Positions 1-9,163 are shown, counted from the stretch's first letter. The stretch is 64,000 bases of DNA from Arenibacter sp041392165 (GCA_041392165.1 JAWKMN010000001.1:868001-932000), one strand, 5' to 3'. Program-made: numbers and translations. The notes: generated from the sequence alone by a model not told the origin.

Positions 1-1225
1 TTATTTGTGCATTGTACCCTTTTCGTTGTATATACCCGGCTGGAACCACATAATTGGCAGAGCTGAAAAGATTCGGGAAAATCATATCTGCCCAATAGGA
101 GATGGTATCCAGTTTGTCTATTTCGTAGGGTGCATTGGGGGTAATGATGGTTTGACGGTACCTGGGATCGCGATTTTCCGCTTCGTCATCATAGGATCCG
201 TGCCCTTGAAAAAGGGGGCTCACTGCTATAGGGTTGCCATCAACCGATAGGAAGGCATCGGCCAAACTTTTAACAATACCTTGCCCCGTAGGAAAGGCAC
301 CGACGATGGAACGATAATTTTTAATACCTAAGGATTTGTCGAACTTCTTCCAAAGGATCACCTCATCGTTTGAGGAATAATCAGGGAGGTTGAATAAATC
401 GTGATAATCGGTATGTGGGTTGCCGGTTGCCGAAATGGTAAATCTTCCGGAATCCATAATTAGTGAACTGGACTCTATCGCTTTATTGAAATATTTGATC
501 GGATCCGGATTGCTCACGTTAAAAGGGCTATTGGTATGGTACTTCTCCCAAGTTCCTTCGTATAAGGCCACTCTGGACTGAAGTGCCAGTGCGGTCCATT
601 TATTCAAGCGTAGGCCATTATCGTTTCTTTCGGCGGTAAGGTACATTGCGGCCGTATCCAAATCGGCGATAATCTTATCTATAACCTCATTTCTCGGTGT
701 CCGGGCGTTAAATAATTCTTCAGAATCCACATTGAGTACTTTATCATACCAGGGCACGTCCCCAAATCGTTTAACAAGGTTGAAATATATCAGTGCCTTG
801 AAAAAATAAACCTCTCCCACATATTGTTTGTAATTGTCAAATGGGTCTTTGCAAAGATGGTAATTTTCCAAAAAATAATTGGCACGTCTGATCCATGTAA
901 AATCCCATCCTCCCCCTGACGGCGGCACTACATTTTGTCCGTTCAAACGGGTATTGATGCTTTCCGTAATAAAATTATCGGTTCCCGCTTCGCTGGAAAA
1001 AAGAAGCAAGCTATAATTGAGGCCACCGCTGCCGCCATAGTCCAACAGCATGCTATTGGGAGTGTAGAATTGGTTGGCATATAGTTCAAGATTTGAAGAT
1101 TTTTCAAAGAAGGATTCCTCGGGTACCTGATCTAATGGCGGTCTATCAAGGAACTCGCCTTTTTCACAGGCAAAAAGAGCCGAAATAAGAATGAAACTAC
1201 TAACTATAGATTTTATATTTTTCAT
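1..1225 (-). CDS. SusD/RagB-family lipoprotein, 3' end outside window
   Basis: Surface glycan-binding partner of the SusC transporter encoded just upstream (1483-5040). The frame opens with ATG at 1225 and stays open through 408 codons to the window edge, so the C-terminus is missing; whole SusD proteins are usually about 450-650 residues. The start MKNIKSIVSSFILISALFAC is a lipoprotein signal peptide (lipobox LFAC); EKGEF after the cysteine resembles the acidic surface-export signal of Bacteroidota lipoproteins. An inner segment, VYFFKALIYFNLVKRFGDVP, is the typical SusD TPR-like helix, and the partial end reads NYVVPAGYIQRKGYNAQI. It is separated from susC by 257 bp holding a structured repeat, much more than the 15 bp in the second locus. 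Family assignment is secure; the ligand is unknown. Confidence 0.93.
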   Translation of the reverse strand, partial: MKNIKSIVSSFILISALFACEKGEFLDRPPLDQVPEESFFEKSSNLELYANQFYTPNSMLLDYGGSGGLNYSLLLFSSEAGTDNFITESINTRLNGQNVVPPSGGGWDFTWIRRANYFLENYHLCKDPFDNYKQYVGEVYFFKALIYFNLVKRFGDVPWYDKVLNVDSEELFNARTPRNEVIDKIIADLDTAAMYLTAERNDNGLRLNKWTALALQSRVALYEGTWEKYHTNSPFNVSNPDPIKYFNKAIESSSLIMDSGRFTISATGNPHTDYHDLFNLPDYSSNDEVILWKKFDKSLGIKNYRSIVGAFPTGQGIVKSLADAFLSVDGNPIAVSPLFQGHGSYDDEAENRDPRYRQTIITPNAPYEIDKLDTISYWADMIFPNLFSSANYVVPAGYIQRKGYNAQI

Positions 1226-1256
1226 TTTTGTGGTTTTTATATTACTATTTACTGGT

Positions 1257-1431
1257 CCCGTTTTATGTGGGAAAGCTGTTGTAAATGTGGTTTGGAACCA
1301 CATCATTACTGCTTTTTACCAAAGACCGGTCCCTAGCGCTTGTAGCGGAATTTGCCAAAGAAGCCCTGTTTTGGCTTCCGGCAAATTCGGGCTACGCTTG
1401 TTGTTGCTCTGGAACTGTTACATAAAACGGG
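1257..1431. repeat. 175-bp element bounded by 12-bp inverted repeats, in the susC-susD spacer
   Basis: The ends are perfect inverted repeats CCCGTTTTATGT (1257-1268) and ACATAAAACGGG (1420-1431). Inside lie a short hairpin GTGGTT-TGG-AACCAC (about 1288-1303) and a long imperfect hairpin with arms 1335-1365 and 1373-1399. Nothing in it looks coding. It could be a MITE-like insertion or a structured leader for susD that tunes SusC to SusD ratio. What is seen is the symmetry; the role is inference. Confidence 0.6.
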
Positions 1432-1482
1432 TTGAGTCCATATGATTGTATTTGTACCAAATAAATCTATCTGCGATTATTC

Positions 1483-4400
1483 CTAAAAGCCAATATTAAT
1501 CCCAAATGAGATCGTACGCGCCAAAGGATATAGTATACCGATTCCTAAGGATCCAGGTGATCCCTGACTATTGGGGATGTTGGATACTATAGAGGTTTCC
1601 GGATCCAATGTCTTTGGAAAGCCGGTAAAGGTCAAAAGATTGGATATGGAGGTATATACCTTTAATCTTTCTATCAATATCTTTTGGGATAGTTCTGTAG
1701 GCATGGTATACCCTATTTGAACATTCTTCAAGCGTAGATAGGAAGCATCGAGCAAGTACTTGGACTGCACCTGTAAATTTTTATTTCCTTCGGAGGTTAT
1801 GTACGGCTTTGGAAAATAGGCATCGGTATTTGGACCTAGCACGCTGGTATCATCGGCAGGTCTCCAGAAATCTTTCATACCCTCGTACAATGATGCTTCC
1901 CTTCCAACTTCTACGCCCCAGAATTGACGGTTGGCGCTGGTTGCGGGTACCCAAAGGTCCGCTTTGCCCACTCCTTGCCAAAGCATGCTGAAATCAAATT
2001 CTTTCCATCGAAGCCCTGCAGAAAGACCCACGGTATATCTAACAGAACTGTTCCCGATCACTCTTAAATCTCCGTGATTGCTTAAGGTTCGGTTGCCATC
2101 GTTGATAATGCCATTGCTATCCAAATCTTTATATTTTATGTCTCCAGGACCCCAAGTGGGCCAAAACTTGGACTGATCGGGCAGTGTTTCGTTTTCTGAT
2201 TGAATCAACTTGTCCGTGGTATAGCCCCAAATTTCACCTATGGTCTTGCCCACATAAAAATTATCTATAAGACCTAGTGGATTTAAGTATTTGGTCACCA
2301 CCGATTTATTATCTGCCACGGTCAACCTAAGATCGTAGTTGAGATCGTTGGTAGGACTGTCTTTCCAGGTCAGTGAAACCTCCCATCCTTTAGTGGACAT
2401 AGAGGCATTGTTGGCCTTGGGAGGGTTCGTTCCCAATACAGCGGGCAGACTTTCTACCGGACCGAACATATGGCTAGTGATTCGGTTGTACCAATCGAAG
2501 TTGAGGCCAAGACGGTTGTTGAATAGCTCCGCATCCACCCCGAAATCGAGCATCGATATTTTTTCCCAGGTCAAACTAGGGCTGATTATGTTTGGCATCC
2601 CTGCATAATTGGGCCGTGAGCCATTTAAAATCCATTCTAAGTTGCTGTTGGTGGTTACAATGGGCCTATATAGGTAGTTGTCCACATTCTGATTGCCCAA
2701 AGCTCCGTAGGAAGCCCTTAATTTTAAACTGTTTACCGTATTTTTTATAGGATCCCAGAACTTCTCCCTATCTATTTTATATCCGGTGGAAATAGAAGGG
2801 AAAAAGCCCATTCTGGAATCCTTTGCGAATTTGGAGGACCCGCTATACCGTCCATTGAATTCAAATAGGTACTTTTCTTTAAAATTGTAGTTTATTCGTG
2901 TAAACACGGCTTGTGTAGCCCAGTGATCCATAGCGTCATTAACGGTATAGGGGCCGGCTGAGGTTTGGATGGAGGGTACATCGTCCGTAATCAGGTTTAC
3001 CCCGCTGCCCCGTAGGCTCGAATTATATTGATATTCCTCTTCATAGCCCACCATGGCCTTAAAGAAGTGATCGTTAATTTGTCTTTCGTACCCACTAATG
3101 GCAGACAACGTTTTGTATATATTATTGCCCCAGTCTTGGGAAAAGCCGTTTACGGGAGCGCCAATGTTGCCCTCAAGTCCTGCAAAGGATACGGTAGGTA
3201 CCCGTAGGCGATGGTTCGTATACTTGCTGGAATTGAGTTGGTAACTATAGGTAAAGTTCGTTTTCCATCCTTGTATAGGCTCTATTTCCGATCCAAGACT
3301 GATGATCAGGTCATTAATGATGTTATCATCAAGTCCGGCCCCTTTTAGCGCATTTATATTTGGATTGCGCATCTCTCCACGATAATCCTTGGCGGTGGGG
3401 TCGAACACGTAGATAGGATCTGTGGGCCACATTTTTGTAAATTCGTGAAGTGTTTGGTATTTGGTAAGCCCGAATGCACCATTTGGTTGTCTGGCGTGGC
3501 TATTGGCAAATTTGGTATTAAGGCTAAAACTGATCCAATCGGTCGCTTGTGCGCTTAGATTGGTCATAAGGTTGTACCTTTTGTAGTAATCATTGATGTA
3601 ATTATATACCCCGTCCTGCCCGGAATACCCGGCCAGGGCATAATACTGAAACTTTTCGCCCCCACCACTGATATTTACGGAATGTGTTTGGCGAAGCGTA
3701 TGTTTTCTATATAGAAAATCGAAAAGATTATTATTGGCGTTTCCTTGGTGCCTGCCCTGTGCAAATGTCGGCGGTGGATTGATCGTATCGTATTCTGGAA
3801 GATAGGTTCCATTTATATGGCCCTGTATTCTATCCACTTGTCCCGGACTGAATTTGTGGGGTTGTCCCGAGTTGGTGGAAGCTATGTTCATAGCCGTGAC
3901 AAAATTAAGGGAGCTTTGCCATTTTGGTACATACATGGGGCTTGCAACACCATAATTTGCACTATAGCCCACCGATACTCCTTTGTTCTTAGCGCCCTTT
4001 TTTGTGGTAATCAATACCACACCAAAGGGTGCCCTGGAGCCGTAAATGGCCGAGGCGGCCGCATCTTTTAAAATGGACACGCTTTCTACGGAATTGGGGT
4101 CCAGGTAATTTACGTCCATTTCCACGCCATCTACCAAAATCAGCGGAGCACTACTCCCGGAAAGACTTCCTGCCCCCCTTATGTTAAAGGACATCCCGCT
4201 GCCTGGCTCGCCACCATCCTGTGAAATGGAAATATTCAAATTGGGGGACAATCCCTGTAAAATGGTCCCTATATTGGGAGAAGGTCTGTTTTCTATATCT
4301 TTTTTGGAAACAACATCAACAGAGCCTGTCAGGTTTATTTTCTTTTGGCTGCCGTAACCCACGATGACGACTTCATCCAAATTACTGACATCCTCCTCGA

Positions 4401-5040
4401 GCACCACGTCTAAAGTTGTTTGGTTATTTATAGCTATTTCCTTTGATTTATAGCCAATATAGCTAAAGATAAGCGTACCCTCCATGTCTATATTATCCAG
4501 GGCATAGTTTCCATCAAAGTCGGTTTGGGTTCCATTTATGGTGCCTTTCAAAAGTACGTTTACCCCGGGCAAGGGCCCTTGGTCACTGTAAACAGTACCG
4601 GAAACGGATTGTTGCACCTCCTCTTGTTCGTCATCTATTGATGAATGGTCCCTGTTTTGTTTTAAAGGGATATTTTCGGTACGGTGCAACTTTAGAAGTA
4701 CTTGTTTTTTTTGAATGACATAGTAAATACTGGTGCCGTTGAATATGATGTCCAGCACTTCGGACACGGGTTTGTTCACGACCTCCACCGATACCAGTTT
4801 TTTTACATTGATCTTTTTGTGGTTGTAAAAGAATTTTAAGTCGGTAAGGGATTCTATTGATTCTAGTACCTTCTTAATTTCCACACCTTCAAGGTTTAAG
4901 GTCACCTCGTTTTTTTGGGAATAACTATTGGCCTGGACTGAAAAAATCGAAACTACCAAAAGAATGGTCGTTAGTTTCATTGCCAAATTGTATTTAATAA
5001 AATTAGGCTTGAATAAGCTCTTTTCATCATTTTTTTCCAT
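1483..5040 (-). CDS. SusC/RagA-family TonB-linked outer-membrane transporter with STN domain
   Basis: TonB-dependent outer-membrane importer that pairs with the downstream SusD. The 1185-residue protein has a signal peptide with its hydrophobic core at residues 21-38 (MKLTTILLVVSIF), an STN domain (about 45-118) that contacts a FecR anti-sigma factor, a carboxypeptidase-regulatory-like domain (about 146-215, with DFDGNY), a plug starting near the SusC signature DEVVIVGYGSQ (about 222-231), and a 22-strand barrel ending in an aromatic residue (ISFGINIGF). Start ATG at 5040 precedes the unusually long basic N-region, as in the second SusC here. It follows fecR by 149 bp containing a hairpin. 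The STN domain plus adjacent fecR implies ECF-sigma regulation by substrate. Substrate unknown. Confidence 0.95.
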   Translation of the reverse strand: MEKNDEKSLFKPNFIKYNLAMKLTTILLVVSIFSVQANSYSQKNEVTLNLEGVEIKKVLESIESLTDLKFFYNHKKINVKKLVSVEVVNKPVSEVLDIIFNGTSIYYVIQKKQVLLKLHRTENIPLKQNRDHSSIDDEQEEVQQSVSGTVYSDQGPLPGVNVLLKGTINGTQTDFDGNYALDNIDMEGTLIFSYIGYKSKEIAINNQTTLDVVLEEDVSNLDEVVIVGYGSQKKINLTGSVDVVSKKDIENRPSPNIGTILQGLSPNLNISISQDGGEPGSGMSFNIRGAGSLSGSSAPLILVDGVEMDVNYLDPNSVESVSILKDAAASAIYGSRAPFGVVLITTKKGAKNKGVSVGYSANYGVASPMYVPKWQSSLNFVTAMNIASTNSGQPHKFSPGQVDRIQGHINGTYLPEYDTINPPPTFAQGRHQGNANNNLFDFLYRKHTLRQTHSVNISGGGEKFQYYALAGYSGQDGVYNYINDYYKRYNLMTNLSAQATDWISFSLNTKFANSHARQPNGAFGLTKYQTLHEFTKMWPTDPIYVFDPTAKDYRGEMRNPNINALKGAGLDDNIINDLIISLGSEIEPIQGWKTNFTYSYQLNSSKYTNHRLRVPTVSFAGLEGNIGAPVNGFSQDWGNNIYKTLSAISGYERQINDHFFKAMVGYEEEYQYNSSLRGSGVNLITDDVPSIQTSAGPYTVNDAMDHWATQAVFTRINYNFKEKYLFEFNGRYSGSSKFAKDSRMGFFPSISTGYKIDREKFWDPIKNTVNSLKLRASYGALGNQNVDNYLYRPIVTTNSNLEWILNGSRPNYAGMPNIISPSLTWEKISMLDFGVDAELFNNRLGLNFDWYNRITSHMFGPVESLPAVLGTNPPKANNASMSTKGWEVSLTWKDSPTNDLNYDLRLTVADNKSVVTKYLNPLGLIDNFYVGKTIGEIWGYTTDKLIQSENETLPDQSKFWPTWGPGDIKYKDLDSNGIINDGNRTLSNHGDLRVIGNSSVRYTVGLSAGLRWKEFDFSMLWQGVGKADLWVPATSANRQFWGVEVGREASLYEGMKDFWRPADDTSVLGPNTDAYFPKPYITSEGNKNLQVQSKYLLDASYLRLKNVQIGYTMPTELSQKILIERLKVYTSISNLLTFTGFPKTLDPETSIVSNIPNSQGSPGSLGIGILYPLARTISFGINIGF

Positions 5041-5087
5041 ATTTTCGTAAAGATTTATAGTTGACTATTATTAGTCGATTAATGTTA

Positions 5088-5121
5088 ATCGGAAAATGCT
5101 CCAACATTTTCCGATTTTTTT
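5088..5121 (+). promoter_or_regulatory. Hairpin with U-run on the antisense strand, fecR-susC spacer of locus 1
   Basis: Perfect 11-bp stem ATCGGAAAATG / CATTTTCCGAT around the loop CTCCAA, followed on the plus strand by seven T. Read in the susC direction it is an A-run followed by the stem, without a U-tail. A matching hairpin stands at 16316-16343 in the second locus. It may stop antisense transcription or protect the susC 5' end; the function is inference. Confidence 0.5.
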
Positions 5122-5189
5122 CTGTAACTAACCGACGGACCGATATGTAATCATTTAATTTTGTTAGGGTTCGTTCATAGGTTTTGGAT

Positions 5190-6353
5190 TTAATTGGTTT
5201 TAGGTTCGTAAATTGTAATTTTATCTCCTTTTATTTCATATTCAAATGGGGTTTCTTGGGCAAATATCCTTAAGGCCTCTTCAATGGTCTCGATATCGAA
5301 AGTAGCCGTAAATACCTCATGGTTAAGGTATTCATAATTGTTTTCAATGGATACTTTATAATGCCGCTGTAACTTTTGGATGATGTTGATAAAAGAAATT
5401 TCTTTAATGACCAGCTTTCCCGCTATCCAACTTGTATAGATGTCGGTATCTACCTCTTCAAATTCGGTCTTTTCATAAACCCTGTCCCAAGTGGCTTTGT
5501 ATCCGGGTTCAAGCCTGATGGCTTTTATAGGATCATAGTCTTTTTTGGAGCTGTAAAGGCTTACGGCACCTTCTACCAAAACAGTGTTGATCTGCTGGTC
5601 TTCCGGATAGGAGGAAATATTGAATTTTGTGCCCAGTACCCTAACATCCAAAGAACCGCTGGTTACGATGAACGGTGCTGATTTGTTTGTGGTTACATCA
5701 AAATAGGCTTCCCCGTTTAAAAAAACCTGACGGTTGTGATGTTCCATAAATTTTACCGGATACTTGAGCGAGGATCCCGCATTGAGGTGGGCAATGGTAC
5801 CATCCGAAAGGACAACCCTAAATCTCTTGCCGTTGGGTACTGTTAGCGTATTGTAGATTAGTTTTTCGACTTCTGTAGGGTTGGAGTAATCCAAATGGTC
5901 TCCTTTTTGTTCCCCTAAAATTTTTCCTTGAACATTGGTAATCGTTTGTTGGCTATCAGGGGATATCGTAATCGTCTTTCCGTTCTCTAAAATCAACGTA
6001 ATCGCATCTTCGGACACTGAAGGGGCTATAGCTTTTGAACTGTATAGCCAATACCCATATGCCAGACCAAAGGCACCGATAAATACGGCGGCATATTTTA
6101 ATACGGACCGTATTTGGAAAGCCTTATGGTTCTTAGGTCTGTTTTTTATATACTTTTCCCAAGTTTTCAGCCATTCTTCACCTTCATCAAGTTGAGCGAT
6201 TTTGGAGATATTGTCCTTATCTCCCGATGCCAAAATACGCTGAAATAAATCCCGGTTTTCTTCCGATTCGTTTATCCAGTGTTCAAGGTATTCCTGTTCC
6301 TTGGTCGAGAGGCCCTCTTTTAATTTTTTATCAATTATTCGAGCAATGTCCAT
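5190..6353 (-). CDS. FecR-family anti-sigma factor
   Basis: Inner-membrane regulator that relays occupancy of the STN-bearing SusC to an ECF sigma factor. The 387-residue protein has a cytoplasmic N-terminal anti-sigma region (about 1-80, with the usual L..W repeated pattern), one membrane helix (about 86-104), a periplasmic FecR domain (LTVPNGKRFRVVLSDGT, near 170-190, then GEAYFDV and VLGTKFNISSY) and a C-terminal DUF4974 domain (about 310-385). Its start is ATG 6353. It lies directly upstream of susC, same strand. Odd: no sigma-factor gene sits next to it; the only ECF sigma in the window is at 14383-14931. The promoter-like motif at 6397-6431 ends 43 bp before its start. Confidence 0.94.
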   Translation of the reverse strand: MDIARIIDKKLKEGLSTKEQEYLEHWINESEENRDLFQRILASGDKDNISKIAQLDEGEEWLKTWEKYIKNRPKNHKAFQIRSVLKYAAVFIGAFGLAYGYWLYSSKAIAPSVSEDAITLILENGKTITISPDSQQTITNVQGKILGEQKGDHLDYSNPTEVEKLIYNTLTVPNGKRFRVVLSDGTIAHLNAGSSLKYPVKFMEHHNRQVFLNGEAYFDVTTNKSAPFIVTSGSLDVRVLGTKFNISSYPEDQQINTVLVEGAVSLYSSKKDYDPIKAIRLEPGYKATWDRVYEKTEFEEVDTDIYTSWIAGKLVIKEISFINIIQKLQRHYKVSIENNYEYLNHEVFTATFDIETIEEALRIFAQETPFEYEIKGDKITIYEPKTN

Positions 6354-6396
6354 TACGGTTTTTATATCTTAAGGGTCATTCTAAATGACCTTATTT

Positions 6397-6431
6397 AAGT
6401 ATAAGTGTAAAAAAAGTAAAACAGGGTGATG
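6397..6431 (-). promoter_or_regulatory. Bipartite motif CATCACCC-N15-ACACTTATACTT upstream of fecR (copy 1)
   Basis: On the minus strand CATCACCC (6431-6424) is followed after 15 bases by ACACTTATACTT (6408-6397), 43 bp before the fecR start. The identical words with identical spacing recur at 8061-8095. Position and two-block form suggest an ECF-sigma promoter. The rest of the 349-bp gap 6354-6702 shows nothing else I can name. Confidence 0.5.
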
Positions 6432-6702
6432 AAAAAATAAAAAAAAGATAAAAAATGGGCAATCGGGATTCGAAAGCTTTTTTTTGCCTTATGGTTTCTA
6501 TGTTCTACACCCTCTACCCATAAGTGGAAGAAGCCGTATGGGAAGTAAGGACTTCATAGCTTTTTTGCCGGTATGATCCCTAACTGCTATTTGGTTTGGC
6601 CGTTGGCCCTGCAAAGGGGAGAGGTTGTTCTGAAAACCTATAACAATGTGTTTCAGTTAGGTTGGTGCCATTTCTAGATACATTGTCCGACGAAACCGGT
6701 AT

Positions 6703-7800
6703 TTATAAGCGGGCTTTTTGCATTACTTCCTGCAATGTAACAGGTAGTCCGCCGCGAAGTTTGCTTTCATCTGCGGCTTTCATAAAGGCAAATATTTCTA
6801 GAGTCTTGTCACTGCTTACGGGTGGGATTCCCGTTCTAAAGTAGTTTATGATTTCTATAAGCAACGAATGGTAGCCATCGAAAATGCGGATCCCTTCCCT
6901 TAATCCCGTGCTTCCGTGGACAACACCTCCAAAAGCCGTTTTACCTCCTTCGGGAGTTGCCATGAAAGTGCCTATTCGGCCATCTTTCCATACCCCTGTG
7001 ACTATATGGGATACGTGTGAATCCACTCTGGTGACCTGTTGGCATCCCGTTCCCATTAGTGTAAAAAGGGCCTCGACACCGTGAATTCCATAATAGGCCA
7101 AATCCATATGTCCTGTAGCCTTCTTTGCGGAGCAATACGTATAGGCGCCGAGTACCTTTCCTATATCCGTATTGCCGTTCGCTATTTCCAAGGATTCCGA
7201 GGCAAACCTGGTACTTGAGGCAGAAAAGATGGGAAGTTTATGTTTTTTGGACGCTTCAAAAATCGCGATGGCACTTTCTAAGGTGTGCGAGACCGGCTTA
7301 TCTATAAACAATCGTTTTCCGGCTTTAATAACGGGCAAGGCTTCCTTATAATGACGTCTGGCATCTACGGATTCCAAGAGTACGGCATCTACTTTTTTTA
7401 AAAGTTCGTTTATGGAGCCTACAATCTCAACTCCCATTTCCCGGATTTCTTGGGTAAATTTATCCAATCGGTCTATGCTGTCCGGAAGATCGGCACTTCC
7501 TTTTGTTGGGTAGGCCGCTACCACTTTAGAGTTCATGAAATCTGGTCTTTCTACATTGTTTATCGCCTTGGTGAAGGCTATAACATGCGAGCTGTCCAGT
7601 CCAATGATCCCAATCCTTAATTCTTGGTGTTTTGTAGCTTTTCCATATAAGGCAGTGCTATTTCCGGTGATGGCAAGTCCCAATCCCGCCAAAGTGGTCG
7701 TTTTTATAAAATGGCGTCGTTTTGGCCCTATTGGATTATGTTGGTTGTTTTGATGCTCCCGGTGTGATTGCCCTACGGTTCTTTTTGTCACTTTTGTCAT
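6703..7800 (-). CDS. Tat-exported Gfo/Idh/MocA-family oxidoreductase
   Basis: Sugar or inositol dehydrogenase-like oxidoreductase of 365 residues. An N-terminal twin-arginine signal is visible (KRRHFIKTTTLAGLGLAITG, about 27-46), so the enzyme is probably exported folded with its cofactor. The Rossmann part begins at ELRIGIIGLDSSH (about 60-72; the glycine loop is GLDSSH, not the textbook GxGxxG) and the family motif EKP appears as DKPVSH. Length fits the family. It stands upstream of fecR-susC-susD on the same strand, but a 349-bp gap and its own upstream motif (8061-8095) suggest a separate transcript. In Bacteroidota such exported enzymes accompany glycan loci; substrate is not readable from sequence. 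The start could be one of several upstream of the RR motif. Confidence 0.88.
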   Translation of the reverse strand: MTKVTKRTVGQSHREHQNNQHNPIGPKRRHFIKTTTLAGLGLAITGNSTALYGKATKHQELRIGIIGLDSSHVIAFTKAINNVERPDFMNSKVVAAYPTKGSADLPDSIDRLDKFTQEIREMGVEIVGSINELLKKVDAVLLESVDARRHYKEALPVIKAGKRLFIDKPVSHTLESAIAIFEASKKHKLPIFSASSTRFASESLEIANGNTDIGKVLGAYTYCSAKKATGHMDLAYYGIHGVEALFTLMGTGCQQVTRVDSHVSHIVTGVWKDGRIGTFMATPEGGKTAFGGVVHGSTGLREGIRIFDGYHSLLIEIINYFRTGIPPVSSDKTLEIFAFMKAADESKLRGGLPVTLQEVMQKARL

Positions 7801-8060
7801 ATGTAATTTATCTTAGCGTAAAATAGCATGGGTCATTTATGAACCTTATAGTTGGCGGTAGGTGATTTCTTTGATCGTGGTGCTTTTCGGACAACCCTAT
7901 GATGCACCATTAATGGAAATGTCGATCAAAAAAACGAATACCCCCGCTTAAACTACATTTGGCGCTTATCAAGGCCTTCTTTTTTTAGGTTTAGGTCCTT
8001 GGTAGAATGGTTTCAAAATGGTTTTTACATTTTTAACGTTCACATTAAAATAACCTTGCC

Positions 8061-8095
8061 AAGTATAAGTGTCGAAAAAGCGATATGGGGTGATG
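8061..8095 (-). promoter_or_regulatory. Bipartite motif CATCACCC-N15-ACACTTATACTT (copy 2)
   Basis: Same two blocks and same 15-base spacing as at 6397-6431, here 260 bp before the Gfo/Idh start at 7800. It could place this gene in the same ECF-sigma regulon as fecR-susC, or mark where a sigma/fecR unit was lost. The remaining gap 7801-8252 shows no gene or other clear element. Confidence 0.45.
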
Positions 8096-8252
8096 TTAAA
8101 AAAAAAGTTAAGTGGAGTAGGAACTATAAAAAGCGTACCAAGACATAGTGGTCTCTGTCCTATCAGAAATTAAAAAGCAATTAAGATGGGTTAAAGGAAA
8201 ATCAATGAAGCTTTTTAATGGGAACAGAACCTTTTTTGTTGGTAGTAGTAAT

Positions 8253-8813
8253 TTATGCTATCGCTAAATCCTCCTTGCTCAATTTCAGTTTAGGATTGTC
8301 GAGTTTTTTAATCGTTGTCCGAATTTTCATCATTTCCGATTGAGGTAAAAAAGTCGGCACTAAATCGGTCAAGTCAATTTTCAGAACTCGATTGATAACA
8401 ACTAAATCTTTTAGGGAAAATGGACTTACTCCATTTATTAGTTCGGACATATAGGATTTGCTTTGGTGTCCTAAAATTTTTCCAAAATCCTGCTGGGTAA
8501 GATGTAAGGTTTTTAGTTTCTTTCGAATAAGCTCTTTTCTTTGTTGAATGAACAGACGTTCTTTTTCGGCTATCAATTCAGCTATATCGCTTTCCCGAAG
8601 TTTTTTGTCGGTAATTTTTGAATCGGCATCCCAATTTTCGTTTTCGTACCGTTCAATCAAATCCCTTAATTTTTTTCGAATGGATTTGAATTTGGGGTTT
8701 TCCTTTGATAGGACACGTAGCTTTCTGTCGGCAATCAATGCCCTTTCAAAATCCAGTTCGTTTTGGATTTTTCCAGTTTCAATTAGTTGTGCTATGTCGA
8801 ATTGTGTTGTCAT
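8253..8813 (-). CDS. HigA-like antitoxin with C-terminal helix-turn-helix
   Basis: DNA-binding antitoxin and probable autorepressor of the toxin gene upstream. Counted from ATG 8813 (MTTQFDIAQLIETG), it has about 186 residues: an N-terminal helical part with charged, coiled-coil-like stretches (RKKLRDLIERYENE) and a helix-turn-helix at about 105-150 (LHLTQQDFGKILGHQSKSYM). An upstream in-frame ATG at 8852 would overlap the toxin by 28 bp; I prefer 8813, which lies 11 bp after the toxin stop. The toxin-first order is typical of higBA systems. The family is clear from fold and neighbour, not from any exact relative. Confidence 0.85.
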   Translation of the reverse strand: MTTQFDIAQLIETGKIQNELDFERALIADRKLRVLSKENPKFKSIRKKLRDLIERYENENWDADSKITDKKLRESDIAELIAEKERLFIQQRKELIRKKLKTLHLTQQDFGKILGHQSKSYMSELINGVSPFSLKDLVVINRVLKIDLTDLVPTFLPQSEMMKIRTTIKKLDNPKLKLSKEDLAIA

Positions 8814-8824
8814 AATTTTTATTT

Positions 8825-9163
8825 TTAAATCCAATTGTTGGATCTTAACCATTTTTTAATGGTGTTCCTGTTGTTTTTGAAAGTCGCTTCATAATCTTGG
8901 TGCGATCCTGCCCAAACTACCGTTGCTTCGTTATCACTAAACTCAATAAGAACCATTGTTCTGTGGATATCGATATTGAAAAAGTAAAACCCGTCACTGT
9001 GGACATTGTCTGCATCGGGTCTCGTCTTGTTCAGTTCTTTTTGGTCATTCCAGTCATTCTCATTAATATCCTTTATCAATTTGTCAATGGCTTTGGTCAA
9101 AGAGACATTTCCCTTGTTCTTCCTTTTTAGTTTTTCCAATATTTTCTTGTTGGTCAGTCTCAT
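8825..9163 (-). CDS. HigB-family mRNA interferase toxin
   Basis: RelE-superfamily toxin expected to cleave mRNA on the ribosome. The 112-residue protein matches the HigB_toxin pattern: a charged helical N-terminus, ELNKTRPDADNV, then FNIDIHRTMVLIEF, and WAGSHQDYEATF near the end, corresponding to the family's hallmark GTHaeYd segment. It is transcribed first, followed closely by its antitoxin. A dyad overlapping its promoter (9186-9210) suggests autoregulation. Start ATG 9163 lies only about 8 bp from the -7 element, so the mRNA would be almost leaderless. Confidence 0.88.
   Translation of the reverse strand: MRLTNKKILEKLKRKNKGNVSLTKAIDKLIKDINENDWNDQKELNKTRPDADNVHSDGFYFFNIDIHRTMVLIEFSDNEATVVWAGSHQDYEATFKNNRNTIKKWLRSNNWI

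Noticed and set aside
6662..6844. Plus-strand frame at the end of the Gfo/Idh gene
   Set aside because: Antisense shadow of 6703-7800 with no domain.
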